NCBI RefSeq assembly: GCF_020554845.1
Contig: NZ_JAJCIA010000005.1
Span: 62,001-126,000, forward strand
Direction of reading: 5' to 3'
Source of the DNA: Blautia faecis
GTDB taxonomy: Bacteria; Bacillota; Clostridia; Lachnospirales; Lachnospiraceae
DNA length: 64,000 nucleotides
The translations under genes and the position numbers were made by a program. The notes below the pieces were generated by a model. That model saw nothing but the letters and a program-made list of their open reading frames with translations. It made no database searches and was not told the origin of the DNA. How positions within the stretch are numbered: the first letter of the stretch is position 1; each line of letters starts with the position of its first letter. This document shows, piece after piece, positions 1 through 9,113 of this stretch.

Positions 1-663
1 CACTGCCCCACGGGAAAAATCGCTGCCAGCTGCCACTCCAAGCACAGCGGTTCCATGACCGCTTCCATCTTCAGACGGAACAAGGCGCCGCCCCTCCTGC
101 ACAGAGAGGGACAACGCCTCATTGATTTCCTCATTGGTATATTCAGTTCCTGTTGCATAGCCCTCCGGGGGATTACCGGGAATGCTCTGATCCCACAAAC
201 GCAGAATCCTGGACTTTCCATCTGCTGTAAGAAATGCAGGATGCCTGTAATCCACCCCGGAATCCACAATTCCGATCAACACGCCGCGCCCTGTCAGCTG
301 CAGATTCCCCGGTTCATCGCGCTGTACCTGGGTAATACAGCTTGCCTCTTTTGAAAAAAGATCTTCAAAATACAGACGGGTGGGCTTTTCTATAAATTCT
401 ATCTGGGGACGTCGGGAATATTCTTCCAGCATACTTTCAGGAAGCGTCACAATGGCATACCCGCCAAGGAGAGGAACCACGGAAATTCCGGATCCACCAA
501 GCAACGCCTCAACAGAATCACCCATTTCACTATACTTCACAATAATTTCCCACTTTCGTGTCTGCTTCTCATACCCCACATTCAGATTTCGGGATTTCTC
601 TCTTTCCTCTTCTGTGGCATCCAGCGCAAGGTTCAAAAGATTATCCAGCTTCTGATCTGGCAT
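1..663 (-). CDS. S8 (subtilisin-like) serine protease, 3' part outside the window
   Basis: Partial gene: about 221 N-terminal residues are present and the frame runs off the left edge. The catalytic Asp sits in GIVDSGVDYRHPAF and the catalytic His in GHGTAVLGVAAG, in the order and style of subtilases. The catalytic Ser would lie beyond the window. No signal peptide is visible; the N-terminus (MPDQKLDNLLNLAL) is charged and followed by a propeptide-like region. This resembles the cytoplasmic or spore-associated CspA/B/C-type subtilases of clostridia rather than a secreted subtilisin. The start is the ATG at 661-663, preceded by GGAGG. Family certain; Csp-like role inferred. Confidence 0.85.
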   Translation of the reverse strand, partial: MPDQKLDNLLNLALDATEEEREKSRNLNVGYEKQTRKWEIIVKYSEMGDSVEALLGGSGISVVPLLGGYAIVTLPESMLEEYSRRPQIEFIEKPTRLYFEDLFSKEASCITQVQRDEPGNLQLTGRGVLIGIVDSGVDYRHPAFLTADGKSRILRLWDQSIPGNPPEGYATGTEYTNEEINEALSLSVQEGRRLVPSEDGSGHGTAVLGVAAGSDFSRGAV

Positions 664-762
664 ATTTCCTCCATTTTGCAGCATATGCATACTCAGAATA
701 TACTTATCTTTAATTTACGCCAACCCGTTTTAAATAATACCTCAGCCTTCCTATTATATTTC

Positions 763-847
763 AGAGCGTGTTTGAAAATCATTCCCACCATCTGTACTCC
801 CTGCTTTATGGAATTTTTTTGCAGAAAGCCTTTTTCAAACACGTTCT
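763..847. repeat. Short inverted-repeat element, family A (copy 1)
   Basis: The ends AGAGCGTGTTTG and CAAACACGTTCT are inverted repeats around an 85 bp unit. The same end sequences, with the internal words GGCTTTCTGCA and GGGAATGATTTT, recur at 2208, 10881, 18428, 21024 and 30787. It is non-coding and MITE-like, and lies between the downstream end of the MFS gene and the protease gene. Confidence 0.7.
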
Positions 848-875
848 AAACCCTCTGTAGATTTTCAAATACCAG

Positions 876-2057
876 TTATTTTTCCTCTACTTTCACCTTT
901 TTCAGCAGAAAAATCATCACCAGCAGCACCACTGGGAAAATCAGTCCTACGCCCATACCCACGCGGATATTATCTCCTGCATTCTGTGTGACACGGCCCA
1001 CGATTCCAGGGCCTATGCTGCCTCCAAGGTCTCCTGCCATGGCAAGAAGGGCAAACATGGCAGTTCCACCTGCCGGAAATTTCTTAGAGGAAATACTGAT
1101 GGTTCCAGGCCACATGATTCCAACAGAAAATCCACAGACAATACAGCCGATCAGTCCTGCTGCCGGATTGGAGGACAGAGATGCAAGAAGATAGCAGAAT
1201 ACGCATAAAATTCCGGAGCCTGCCATAAATTTCATCAAGTCCATTTTATCTCCGTATTTTCCAAAGATCATACGGCTGATTCCCATCGTAATGGCAAACA
1301 TGCAGGGACCGGCCAGGTCTCCGATGGTCTTTGACAGTCCAAGTGCCGCCTCTGCATAGGCAGATGCCCACTGGGACATGGACAGCTCTGATGCCCCTGA
1401 ACACACCATCAGACACACGGCAATCCAGAACACAGGCTTACGAAACAGTTCCCTGATTTTCATGCCTTCCCCTTCATCCACCAGATGTTCGATGGGACAG
1501 GTGGCAAAGTTGTAAACATTAACGGCCGGAACGATTGCCCACAAAACTGCCAGCCACTTCCAGCTGTCCATTCCAAAAACTGCGAAAAACAGGGTGGAAA
1601 CTGCAATGGTTCCCACAGAGCCCCAGCAGTAGAAGGAATGAAGAAGACTCATGGTCGCTTCTTTATTTTTGAAAGGACATGCTTCCATAATAGGACTGCA
1701 CAGCACTTCAATCAGTCCGCTTCCAACAGCATAAACAATAACACTGATGATAATTCCCATAAAAGGATCTGGCAAAAGCTCCGGAAGAAATGCCAGCCCC
1801 ACCAGTCCTAAAGCGGAACTGATCTCAGAGGTTACAATGCACACGCGATATCCGATTTTGTCCACAAATCGGGCACAAAACAAGTCAACCAGCAACTGGG
1901 TAAAGAAAAAGCAGGTGGAGATCAGTGCAATATTTCCAAGGGAAATATGATAATCTGTGTGAAATTTCAGAAACAGCAAAGGTGCAAAATTTGCTGCTAT
2001 AGCCTGGGTGATAAAGCCCATATAACAGGCTCGTTTGGTTTTCTGGTAATTTGGCAT
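876..2057 (-). CDS. MFS transporter, sugar-permease-like
   Basis: A 393-residue integral membrane protein with about 12 hydrophobic segments and no signal peptide, the usual size for the major facilitator superfamily. The cytoplasmic loop motif DxxGxR is seen as FVDKIGYRV near residue 65, and a second copy as FGKYGDKMD in the C-terminal half. Overall it resembles FucP/NarK-type small MFS carriers; the substrate cannot be read from sequence. It is divergent from the AraC-type regulator that starts at 2317, which probably controls it. The ATG at 2057 is preceded by AAAGGAGAACC. Confidence 0.8.
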   Translation of the reverse strand: MPNYQKTKRACYMGFITQAIAANFAPLLFLKFHTDYHISLGNIALISTCFFFTQLLVDLFCARFVDKIGYRVCIVTSEISSALGLVGLAFLPELLPDPFMGIIISVIVYAVGSGLIEVLCSPIMEACPFKNKEATMSLLHSFYCWGSVGTIAVSTLFFAVFGMDSWKWLAVLWAIVPAVNVYNFATCPIEHLVDEGEGMKIRELFRKPVFWIAVCLMVCSGASELSMSQWASAYAEAALGLSKTIGDLAGPCMFAITMGISRMIFGKYGDKMDLMKFMAGSGILCVFCYLLASLSSNPAAGLIGCIVCGFSVGIMWPGTISISSKKFPAGGTAMFALLAMAGDLGGSIGPGIVGRVTQNAGDNIRVGMGVGLIFPVVLLVMIFLLKKVKVEEK

Positions 2058-2207
2058 GATTGGTTCTCCTTTTTTTCTTCTTTAAAGAAGATTTTTGTCT
2101 TATTGGATTATATTATATTTAAATGTGTTTTTCATTGGATTATTTCTGATTTTTATTGTATAATATCGTAAAAACATTAATTTTCTATTTTTTCGGGGCA
2201 CTTCCCA

Positions 2208-2288
2208 GAGCGGTTCGAAAAAGGTTTTCTGCAAAATATACCGCAAAGTGGGACGAGCAGATTGCGGGAATGATTTTCAAACAGGCTC
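2208..2288 (+). repeat. Short inverted-repeat element, family A (copy 2)
   Basis: Begins GAGCGGTTCGAAAAAGG, contains ACCGCAAAGTGGGACG and GATTGCGGGAATGATTTTC, and ends CAAACAGGCTC. This is an internally deleted version of the longer copy at 18428. It lies in the leader of the AraC gene, immediately upstream of its ribosome site. Confidence 0.7.
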
Positions 2289-2316
2289 CAGGTCTCGATT
2301 TGAGGATAAACAAGAT

Positions 2317-3219
2317 ATGAAAGAAACCAACGTATATACCAAAATTATTACCGACGAAAATTTAATGGAGACCATTCCCCACGGAAGCCAGGACTATCCC
2401 TTTCGCTACTATTATGAGCATTTAGCCCAATTTGATTTTAACTGCATAGACTGGCACTGGCATACGGAGCTGGAATTTGTGTATATTCAATCCGGAACCG
2501 TAACTGCATGGATTGGGGAAAAACAGCTGGAGCTGCCAGCTGACAGCGGCATTTTTATTAATTCCAAATTCCTTCACCGTTTTTCCTCTCCTGTGGATGC
2601 TGTCATCCCAAACTTTCTCTGCATGCCCTCTTTCCTTGCAGCTACAGACAGCTATATCTACCAGAACTATGTAAAGCCTATCGTTACATCGAATATTCCT
2701 TTTTGGATTTTTTGCAGAGAGATTTCCTGGCAGGCCAGAGTTCTTGATCTTATGAAGCAGATTTTTTCTGCGCAGACTTCCGGTTCTTCCTGCCATCTTC
2801 TGACCTCTGCCCTTATGCAGCAGCTCTGGCTGGAAATATACGAACATACAGACCTTTCCACTTCACCGGAAATCACTGGACAGTTCTCTGTAAACCGCGC
2901 AAGGCTCCAGCTGATGATGCAGTTTATTCACGAAAATTACAGAAAAAATCTTTCCTTGGATGAGATTGCTGCACAGTCTATGATCAGTAAAAGCTCTGCC
3001 TTAAACCTTTTTCGGCGCTATCTTTACATCACGCCGGTCAATTATCTCATAAACTATCGGCTGAAACAGGCTGCCCTTCTGCTTTCCCATACAGAGAAAA
3101 AAGTCAGCACCATTTCAGCCGAAACCGGTTTTCACAATGTAGATTATTTTTGCAGAGCTTTCAAAAAGCACTACCAGGTGACACCTGGGGAATATCGAAA
3201 AGAAAAGTGGGATAAATAG
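2317..3219 (+). CDS. AraC-family transcriptional regulator with cupin domain
   Basis: A 300-residue regulator. Residues about 1-150 form a cupin-like sensor (WHWHTELEFVYIQSG, then a PADSGIFINSKFLHRF strand). The last 100 residues are the two helix-turn-helix AraC DNA-binding domain (LSLDEIAAQSMISKSS, then VSTISAETGFHNVDYFCRAF). An in-frame ATG at 2248 exists but lies inside repeat family A; the ATG at 2317 with GAGGAT upstream is the better start. It is divergent from the MFS transporter, so it probably senses that transporter's sugar-like substrate. Confidence 0.85.
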   Translation: MKETNVYTKIITDENLMETIPHGSQDYPFRYYYEHLAQFDFNCIDWHWHTELEFVYIQSGTVTAWIGEKQLELPADSGIFINSKFLHRFSSPVDAVIPNFLCMPSFLAATDSYIYQNYVKPIVTSNIPFWIFCREISWQARVLDLMKQIFSAQTSGSSCHLLTSALMQQLWLEIYEHTDLSTSPEITGQFSVNRARLQLMMQFIHENYRKNLSLDEIAAQSMISKSSALNLFRRYLYITPVNYLINYRLKQAALLLSHTEKKVSTISAETGFHNVDYFCRAFKKHYQVTPGEYRKEKWDK

Positions 3220-3222
3220 CTG

Positions 3223-3453
3223 TTATTTGTTATTTTTACATTTCGCATTCAGTGCATTCACAACAGCGTCATAAAGCGGTTTCGCCTGCGGTGCAGCCCC
3301 AAGCAGCTCTGCCACTTCATAAACACCATATGCGGTTGCATACAGGCGGACTTTCTTTACCTTTTTATCAAGTACAAATGTCTTTCCAAATACCGGGAAC
3401 GTGTGATCAAGGTAACAGAATCCTTATTCTCCCAGAGACACAGTCTGGCTCAT
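3223..3453 (-). pseudogene. Decayed gene fragment, possibly glycoside-hydrolase related
   Basis: A strong ribosome site (GGAGGT) and an ATG at 3453 open a frame that stops at codon 10 (TAA at 3424-3426), then continues in the same frame for 66 more codons to 3223. The remnant FGKTFVLDKKVKKVRLYATAYGVYE (read in two parts: FGKTFVLDKKVKK and VRLYATAYGVYEVA) resembles the N-terminal beta domain of alpha-L-rhamnosidases. The rest (LLGAAPQAKPLYDAVVNALN) does not clearly fit. It lies tail-to-tail with the AraC gene. Family assignment is weak; that it is a broken or very short gene is seen directly. Confidence 0.35.
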
Positions 3454-3519
3454 GAGTGGTCACCTCCATCTGGTAATTTATTTAAACTCAGTTTAGCATG
3501 TTGCCATATGTAAAACAAG

Positions 3520-5241
3520 TTAGATCGTCACATAAAGATAATTGAACACCAGCTTTCTCTGATACTCATAATACTTCGCCTTTTTCTTGATCATTTCCAT
3601 TACAGCACGGTCAACCTCGTCACCGCGAAGGTCGAAGGGATTGTAGGAATTGACATTATCCCGGATCCGCAGGATGCATTCACCGTTGTTATCCATTACT
3701 TTTACGGATACATAATATTTCTTATCTGTTTTGCCGATACCAAATTTCATAATATTCAGAAGCAGCTCCTCCACGATCAGATGGATAAAAAAGGACTGTT
3801 TAAAATCAAGTTCCCATTCATCGCACAACCCTTCCAGATTCTGGGACATTTTTTCCATACTGCCTTCCCCGATAGGATAATATTCCTCAAAAACCCGGTT
3901 GGTAAAGCTGTATTTTTCTTTTATATAATCTTTTATTTTTCCAAATATCTGTATTGCCAAAACCAGCAGCAGGCAAACTCCCTCACTTATCACATACACA
4001 AGCGCAAGCCCTACGATTCCCTTTTTCTCAATCAGCAAAAATCCGGCCACCAGCATGAGAATGAAGTTGCGTAAAACAGATAACCCGGAAGCATACCTTG
4101 TCTTTCCAATTGTTTGCCAGAAAGATGTCGTTACCACATTCACTCCTGCCAGAGCAACGCTTAATGCATAAATACGAAATGCAGCTGCTGCTGTTTCCAA
4201 TGCAGGACCATCATTCAGACCGAAGAATATCAGTATGTTTTTTGCCCCGGCTGCAAAAAACAATGCCATAATCATTCCTGCTGCTGCAACAATCCGCAGT
4301 CCATCGTGGTACACCGCCAGCATTCCTTTCCAGTCCTTCTCACCACCTAAAATAGAGATAACCGTGGATGCCGCGGCTCCGGCACCGTCAAACATAGCCC
4401 CCGGAATGGTACTCATGGTATAAATAACACCAAATACAGCCACAGAAAAAGTGCCATTTTCTGAGTTTCCCTTTAACAGCATAGTATTAAACACCAGCAT
4501 AACCACCGCCTGAAAAATAAATGCAGAGCCTACGCCAAATCCATTTTCCACATATTCTTTGATCTCATTTCCTGTAGGAATGTGAAAATGAAAGCTTAAA
4601 AGCGCCTGCTTGTTCCAAAAATGAGTAAGCAGAATCAGAGTTCCTACTGTTTCCGCAATACATAAAGACGCCGAAGCCCCAACCAGTCCCCAGTTCAGCA
4701 CTTTCATAAATAACAGATCCAGGCTTAAATTGGTGACAATAACGCCAGCAGAAGAAATGGCAGCCAGCTTTGGTGCGCCGTCTGTACGCACTGCTATGGA
4801 AAGAATATTATACACTACATAAATCGGGGCAAAAGCAAATACCACAGTCAGATACTGCAGTGCCTGTGGCAAAAGCTCCGGTGTGGCACCAAGCAGACTG
4901 CATAATGCGCTGCGAAATACGAGCGATGCTGCTGCGAAAAGCACACCTGTTATCAGTCCTGCACTTAATACGGAGCCGAAAACCCGATTTGCACCTTTCA
5001 GATCTGCTTCACCAAGTTTTTTCCCAATTAAGACGCCTGCACCGCCGCCTAAGGTGATTCCCATAAGTAGATAAAGCAGAAATACCGGTGTTGCAATGTT
5101 CGCCACAGCCAGGCCGGTACTGCCTATAAAATTTCCTACCAGAGTAGCATCCACAAGGGTGGATACGGTAACCCCAAGAGAAGAACATACTCCCCAGAAT
5201 AAAAAGGTTCTGTATGCACTTTTTGCATAGTTTGTTTCCAT
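3520..5241 (-). CDS. MATE-family exporter fused to a GHKL (HATPase_c) domain
   Basis: A 573-residue protein. Residues about 1-440 form a MATE/MOP multidrug exporter with 12 predicted membrane segments (for example GVTVSTLVDATLVGNFIGS near the N-terminus). Residues about 455-573 form a soluble histidine-kinase-like ATP-binding domain like RsbW/SpoIIAB, with N-box EELLLNIMKFG and G1-box IRDNVNSYNPFD. An upstream in-frame ATG at 5292 exists, but AGGAGGAAAATTAT immediately precedes the ATG at 5241. The fusion is unusual: MATE carriers run on ion gradients and need no ATPase. A regulatory role for the domain is inference. Confidence 0.8.
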   Translation of the reverse strand: METNYAKSAYRTFLFWGVCSSLGVTVSTLVDATLVGNFIGSTGLAVANIATPVFLLYLLMGITLGGGAGVLIGKKLGEADLKGANRVFGSVLSAGLITGVLFAAASLVFRSALCSLLGATPELLPQALQYLTVVFAFAPIYVVYNILSIAVRTDGAPKLAAISSAGVIVTNLSLDLLFMKVLNWGLVGASASLCIAETVGTLILLTHFWNKQALLSFHFHIPTGNEIKEYVENGFGVGSAFIFQAVVMLVFNTMLLKGNSENGTFSVAVFGVIYTMSTIPGAMFDGAGAAASTVISILGGEKDWKGMLAVYHDGLRIVAAAGMIMALFFAAGAKNILIFFGLNDGPALETAAAAFRIYALSVALAGVNVVTTSFWQTIGKTRYASGLSVLRNFILMLVAGFLLIEKKGIVGLALVYVISEGVCLLLVLAIQIFGKIKDYIKEKYSFTNRVFEEYYPIGEGSMEKMSQNLEGLCDEWELDFKQSFFIHLIVEELLLNIMKFGIGKTDKKYYVSVKVMDNNGECILRIRDNVNSYNPFDLRGDEVDRAVMEMIKKKAKYYEYQRKLVFNYLYVTI

Positions 5242-5319
5242 ATAATTTTCCTCCTGCCCATCACTTCCCAATAATAAAATTATATCGTTCATTTCTGTTT
5301 AAAACAATACTATTTTTAT

Positions 5320-5480
5320 ATGAAAGTCAGCTGTTCCGCGCCTATGGCACTCCCACAGCTGCCGACCGCATTCGTAATCCGGGCTATCGCCCTACTTACT
5401 CATACGGTCTAGCCCGTCCGATACCCAAGAATTCGCTGATGCAAGCATGGCTCATTCTTGGTTGCCGTCCAGGACTTTCA
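5320..5480. other. Structured intergenic segment, no gene seen
   Basis: Between the MATE gene and the metF terminator lies about 160 bp rich in hairpins: CCAAGAAT (5425-5432) pairs with ATTCTTGG (5454-5461), enclosing ATGCAAGCAT, and GGGCTATCGCCC lies upstream at about 5379-5392. No open frame with a ribosome site is seen. It could be a small RNA, a mobile-element end or a decayed element. Confidence 0.35.
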
Positions 5481-5486
5481 TAGCAA

Positions 5487-5538
5487 ATAAAAAAACGAGC
5501 CATCCTCCACAAACGCAGATTCCTGCATTCATGGTTCG
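5487..5538 (-). terminator. Rho-independent terminator of the metF operon
   Basis: Read on the minus strand, CGAACCAT (5538-5531) pairs with ATGGCTCG (5503-5496), with a small GCAG/CTGC hairpin between, followed by a run of seven T. Confidence 0.7.
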
Positions 5539-5606
5539 GACGGCCCGTGTAATTTTACCGAATAAAGTAAGTCCCCTGCTGGGGTTGCGAATATCCGCTT
5601 GACTTT

Positions 5607-6485
5607 TTAGATTTCAGCTAATTTCAGCAGATCCGGAATCTTGGACTCCCAGCCAAGTGCCATGATATGAACACCCTGGCAGTATGGCTTGCACTCTTTG
5701 ATAATACGTGCAGCGATCTCAACACCGGTAATTCCAGCTTTTGTCTTTTCTTTGTCAGCCTTCAGCTCCTCGATCATCTCATCCGGAACATGAATGCCGG
5801 CAACGTTATTATTCATGAATTTCGCCATTCCAGCGGATTTCGGAATAATAATTCCAACCTGTACAGGTTTTCCGAACTGTTTTGCTTTTTCCATAAATTT
5901 GATAAATTTCTCCGGCTCAAATACAGCCTGTGTCTGGAAATAGTCAGCGCCTGCTGCAACCTTTCTCTCCATCTTCGCAAGCTGTGCATCAACAGAATCA
6001 CTGCATGGAGACACGACAGCACCCTTGGAGAATTTCGGAGGCTCTCCAACAAGCTGGTTTCCGCCAAGATCCACACCGGACTCCAGAAGCTTCACTGTGT
6101 GAAGAAGGGATACGGAATCAAGGTCGAAGACCGGTTTTGCCTGTGGATGATCACCCATCTTGGTATGGTCACCAGTAAGGCAGAGAATATTGTCAATACC
6201 GAACATAGCTGCGCTGAGAAGATCAGACTCCAGAGCGATACGGTTTCTGTCACGGCATGCAAGCTGGAAAATGGGATTCATGCCTGCATCTTTAAGAACC
6301 TTACACATTGCAAGAGATCCAAGACGCATAACAGAAGACTGGTTATCTGTTACGTTAACTGCATGAACACCTGTAAGGTATGTTTTTGCTTCTTCTACCA
6401 GCTCATCTACATGGATTCCTTTCGGCGGTCCTACTTCTGCTGAAACTGCAAATTCACCACGATCGAATAATTCTTTCATTTTCAT
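5607..6485 (-). CDS. metF: 5,10-methylenetetrahydrofolate reductase, MetF subunit
   Basis: A 292-residue TIM-barrel flavoprotein that reduces methylene-THF to methyl-THF, feeding both methionine synthesis and the methyl branch of the Wood-Ljungdahl pathway. Family sequences seen include FAVSAEVGPPKG at the N-terminus, ILCLTGDHTKMGDHP near residue 100 and GADYFQTQAVFEPEKF near 185. It is the last gene of an operon with metV and an RnfC2-like subunit. In acetogens this composition marks the Fe-S-linked, possibly electron-bifurcating type rather than the simple NADH-dependent MetF. Confidence 0.93.
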   Translation of the reverse strand: MKMKELFDRGEFAVSAEVGPPKGIHVDELVEEAKTYLTGVHAVNVTDNQSSVMRLGSLAMCKVLKDAGMNPIFQLACRDRNRIALESDLLSAAMFGIDNILCLTGDHTKMGDHPQAKPVFDLDSVSLLHTVKLLESGVDLGGNQLVGEPPKFSKGAVVSPCSDSVDAQLAKMERKVAAGADYFQTQAVFEPEKFIKFMEKAKQFGKPVQVGIIIPKSAGMAKFMNNNVAGIHVPDEMIEELKADKEKTKAGITGVEIAARIIKECKPYCQGVHIMALGWESKIPDLLKLAEI

Positions 6486-6526
6486 ATTATATTTGCTCCA
6501 ATCATTAAAAATTTAGGATTAACCTT

Positions 6527-7147
6527 TTATTTCACTTCATCATCTGTAGCAAAATTGTGGATCTGTGTCGGGCATTTCAGCACATCAAGGCGTCCAATCT
6601 CTTTCAGGCGTCTGTAAATACGCTCCCATCCACACTCCATTTCGCTGTCCACTTCGCATTTTCCATTCTTGGAACCGCCGCACTGACCATTCACAAGGCT
6701 CTTGGAACATGCTGTGATCGGGCAGATTCCACCTGTCAGATTCAGATAACACTCACCGCACTGATCGCATTTATATTCTAATGGTGTCACTCCCTGGAAA
6801 CCAGGTACCGGATATGTATCACAGGCAGCACAGACCATCTTATCTTCCAGATATTCAGAAATTGTCTGCACACCAACACCACAGGAAAATACAAGAACCA
6901 GATCTGCTTCCTGAATTTTGATCATATGTTTCTGAAGACGCAGCTCCATGTTCTCCGGATTACAAATATAATCAGTAGTCATAATTCCTGTCACATTTCC
7001 CTCAGCGGAAAGCTCCTTCTGAAGTTCAACAGCTTCTTTTTCCGGAAAATGAACCTCTTTACATCCATGACAGTTAATAATGAAAACTTTTTTTCCGGCT
7101 GTCAGTGATGTGATTGCTTCTTTTGCTTTTAACTGGGTAATCAACAT
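6527..7147 (-). CDS. metV: MetV, zinc/Fe-S subunit of methylenetetrahydrofolate reductase
   Basis: A 206-residue protein of the MTHFR 'C-terminal domain' family. Cysteines cluster in CDQCGECYLNLTGGICPITACSK (CDQCGEC and GGICPITAC) and GQCGGSKNGKCEV, probably ligands for Zn or an Fe-S cluster. In acetogens MetV forms the core complex with MetF. Its ATG directly follows the TGA of the upstream RnfC2 gene, and metF follows 41 bases later, so the three are translated from one message. It is a clear paralogue of the N-terminal third of that upstream protein (NGKCEVD and W-E-[RK]-I-Y shared). Confidence 0.88.
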   Translation of the reverse strand: MLITQLKAKEAITSLTAGKKVFIINCHGCKEVHFPEKEAVELQKELSAEGNVTGIMTTDYICNPENMELRLQKHMIKIQEADLVLVFSCGVGVQTISEYLEDKMVCAACDTYPVPGFQGVTPLEYKCDQCGECYLNLTGGICPITACSKSLVNGQCGGSKNGKCEVDSEMECGWERIYRRLKEIGRLDVLKCPTQIHNFATDDEVK

Positions 7148-7148
7148 A

Positions 7149-9113
7149 TCACTTCATCCCCCTTACTGCATTTTTTCCGGCTTTAATACTGTCGATGATC
7201 GGAATCTTGGAAGAACAGATATACTGACAGCATCTGCACTCAACACAATCCATAACGTTCATGTCTTTCATGCCCTGCCAGTTCTCATCTTTGGCATATT
7301 TTACAAAGTACAGCGGAGACAGTTCCATCGGACAGACATCTACACAGCGTCCGCATTTGATACATGGCTGCTCTTTTGTCTCATCTGTATCAATGGCAAT
7401 AATTCCGTTGGATCCCTTCATCATAGGAACATCCAGTGTATTCAGTGGGAATCCCATCATTGGTCCGCCCATCTTAACCAGAACATCCTCATCTGTAAAT
7501 CCACCGCAGTAGTCGATCAACTCTCTTACACTTGTACCAATTTTGATGATAAAGTTTCCAGGATTCTTGATCTTCTCACCTGTAACAGTTGCAACACGCT
7601 CAATCAGAGGCATTCCTGTCTGGATCGCATCTGAAATTGCCTTTACTGTACTGATATTATCTACTACAACACCAACATCTGCCGGAAGACCGCCGCTTGG
7701 AACAATTCTGCCCATAACACGCTTGATCAGAGTTTTCTCAGCGCCCTGTGGGTATTTGGTTCTGGCAACAAATACTTCCATATCTCCGATATTGGCAACT
7801 TTTTCCTGCATTAATTCAATGGCATCCTGCTTGTTATCCTCAATAACAATGATACCCTTCTGGGCACCGGTTGTCTTAAGAACTGCTCGCAGACCAAAAA
7901 TAATATCATCTGCATACTCAAGAAGTACTCTGTGATCTGCTGTCAAAAGCGGTTCACATTCGCATCCATTGAGAAGGATGGTATCAACTGGTTTCGCCGG
8001 TTTCAGCTTGACACAGGTCGGGAAACCTGCACCACCCATACCAACGATTCCTGCTTCACGAATGATATCAATGATTTCATCCTGAGTAAGCTTGTCAAGG
8101 TCTCCATGTGGCTGTACGGATTCGTGCAGAGTATTTTTTCCATCCGATTCAATAACAACAGCCATCACTTCACTGCCTCTTGTGCCGTGCATACGAGGTT
8201 CAACAGCAACTACCGTTCCGCTTACGCTGGAATGTACAGGAGCGCTGATAAATCCAGCAGCTTCGCCGATCTTCTGACCGACTTTTACTGTATCACCAAC
8301 CTGAACGATGGGATTCGCCGGAGCACCCAGATGCTGAGACATGGAAATTACAACTGTCTTCGGATCCGGGAACTTCTTAAGAGCAATGTGCTCACTGAAT
8401 TCCTTGCGCTCTGACGGATGAACACCGCCATAGTAACCATCTAATCTGTTTTCTCTGATTGATTTCACATAATCGTTGATCACCTTGAAATTAACCTTGG
8501 AGAAATCACGAACCTGTACGGGCTGATTGAGGAATTCTTCCAGACGTCCCTGTTTCGCCAGTCTCTGGTAAATTTTCTCCCATGCGCAGTCCTTATTGGG
8601 ATCTACTTCGCATTTTCCATTCTTTGCTCCACCGCACTGACCATTCACAAGACTCTTGGAACAGTCAACGATGGGACAGACACCACCGGTAATATTCAGA
8701 TAACACTGTGCACATGCATCACAGCTCTTCTTGGTAAGTGCCATGCCATGATGACCTCTGTAGTTAAGGGTATTGCTTGCAGCAACAACCGGCTTACCTG
8801 CCAGATCTGCAACAGTCTGAATACCAAGGCCACAGGAAATTACTACCACATTCTCTGTTCCTTCCGGAAGCAGGTCCTGCAATTTTCTTTCTGTGTGCAT
8901 TTTGTTGCATAAGAAATCAACTTTCGCATTACCTGTGACCGTCTTTCCCTGTTCTTTGGCAAACTTCAGGAATTCATCGCAATCCGGTTCCTCAACCGTC
9001 TCAAATTCCTTAAAGCACTTATTACAGGCAATCACAAACAGGTTGTCCTTGCCGTTCAGCACTGATGCAAGCTCATCACTGCTTTTCAGCTTGTACTTAG
9101 TATAATTTTCCAA
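7149..9113 (-). CDS. MetV-RnfC2 fusion, electron-transfer subunit of methylenetetrahydrofolate reductase
   Basis: A 654-residue protein. Residues 1 to about 205 are MetV-like (GGVCPIVDCSKSLVNGQCGG). Residues about 215-654 are RnfC-like, with the NADH/FMN-binding region GIVGMGGAGFPT near 365 and two [4Fe-4S] motifs, CIKCGRCVDVCP near 584 and CVECRCCQYICS near 623. RnfC-type subunits accept electrons from NADH; here they would pass through Fe-S clusters to MetF. The start is a TTG at 9111-9113 with GGAAGGTGAG upstream. First gene of the operon. Confidence 0.88.
   Translation of the reverse strand: MENYTKYKLKSSDELASVLNGKDNLFVIACNKCFKEFETVEEPDCDEFLKFAKEQGKTVTGNAKVDFLCNKMHTERKLQDLLPEGTENVVVISCGLGIQTVADLAGKPVVAASNTLNYRGHHGMALTKKSCDACAQCYLNITGGVCPIVDCSKSLVNGQCGGAKNGKCEVDPNKDCAWEKIYQRLAKQGRLEEFLNQPVQVRDFSKVNFKVINDYVKSIRENRLDGYYGGVHPSERKEFSEHIALKKFPDPKTVVISMSQHLGAPANPIVQVGDTVKVGQKIGEAAGFISAPVHSSVSGTVVAVEPRMHGTRGSEVMAVVIESDGKNTLHESVQPHGDLDKLTQDEIIDIIREAGIVGMGGAGFPTCVKLKPAKPVDTILLNGCECEPLLTADHRVLLEYADDIIFGLRAVLKTTGAQKGIIVIEDNKQDAIELMQEKVANIGDMEVFVARTKYPQGAEKTLIKRVMGRIVPSGGLPADVGVVVDNISTVKAISDAIQTGMPLIERVATVTGEKIKNPGNFIIKIGTSVRELIDYCGGFTDEDVLVKMGGPMMGFPLNTLDVPMMKGSNGIIAIDTDETKEQPCIKCGRCVDVCPMELSPLYFVKYAKDENWQGMKDMNVMDCVECRCCQYICSSKIPIIDSIKAGKNAVRGMK

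Noticed and set aside
2248..2316. In-frame extension of the AraC regulator
   Set aside because: It is encoded by repeat family A and has no ribosome site; the ATG at 2317 has one.
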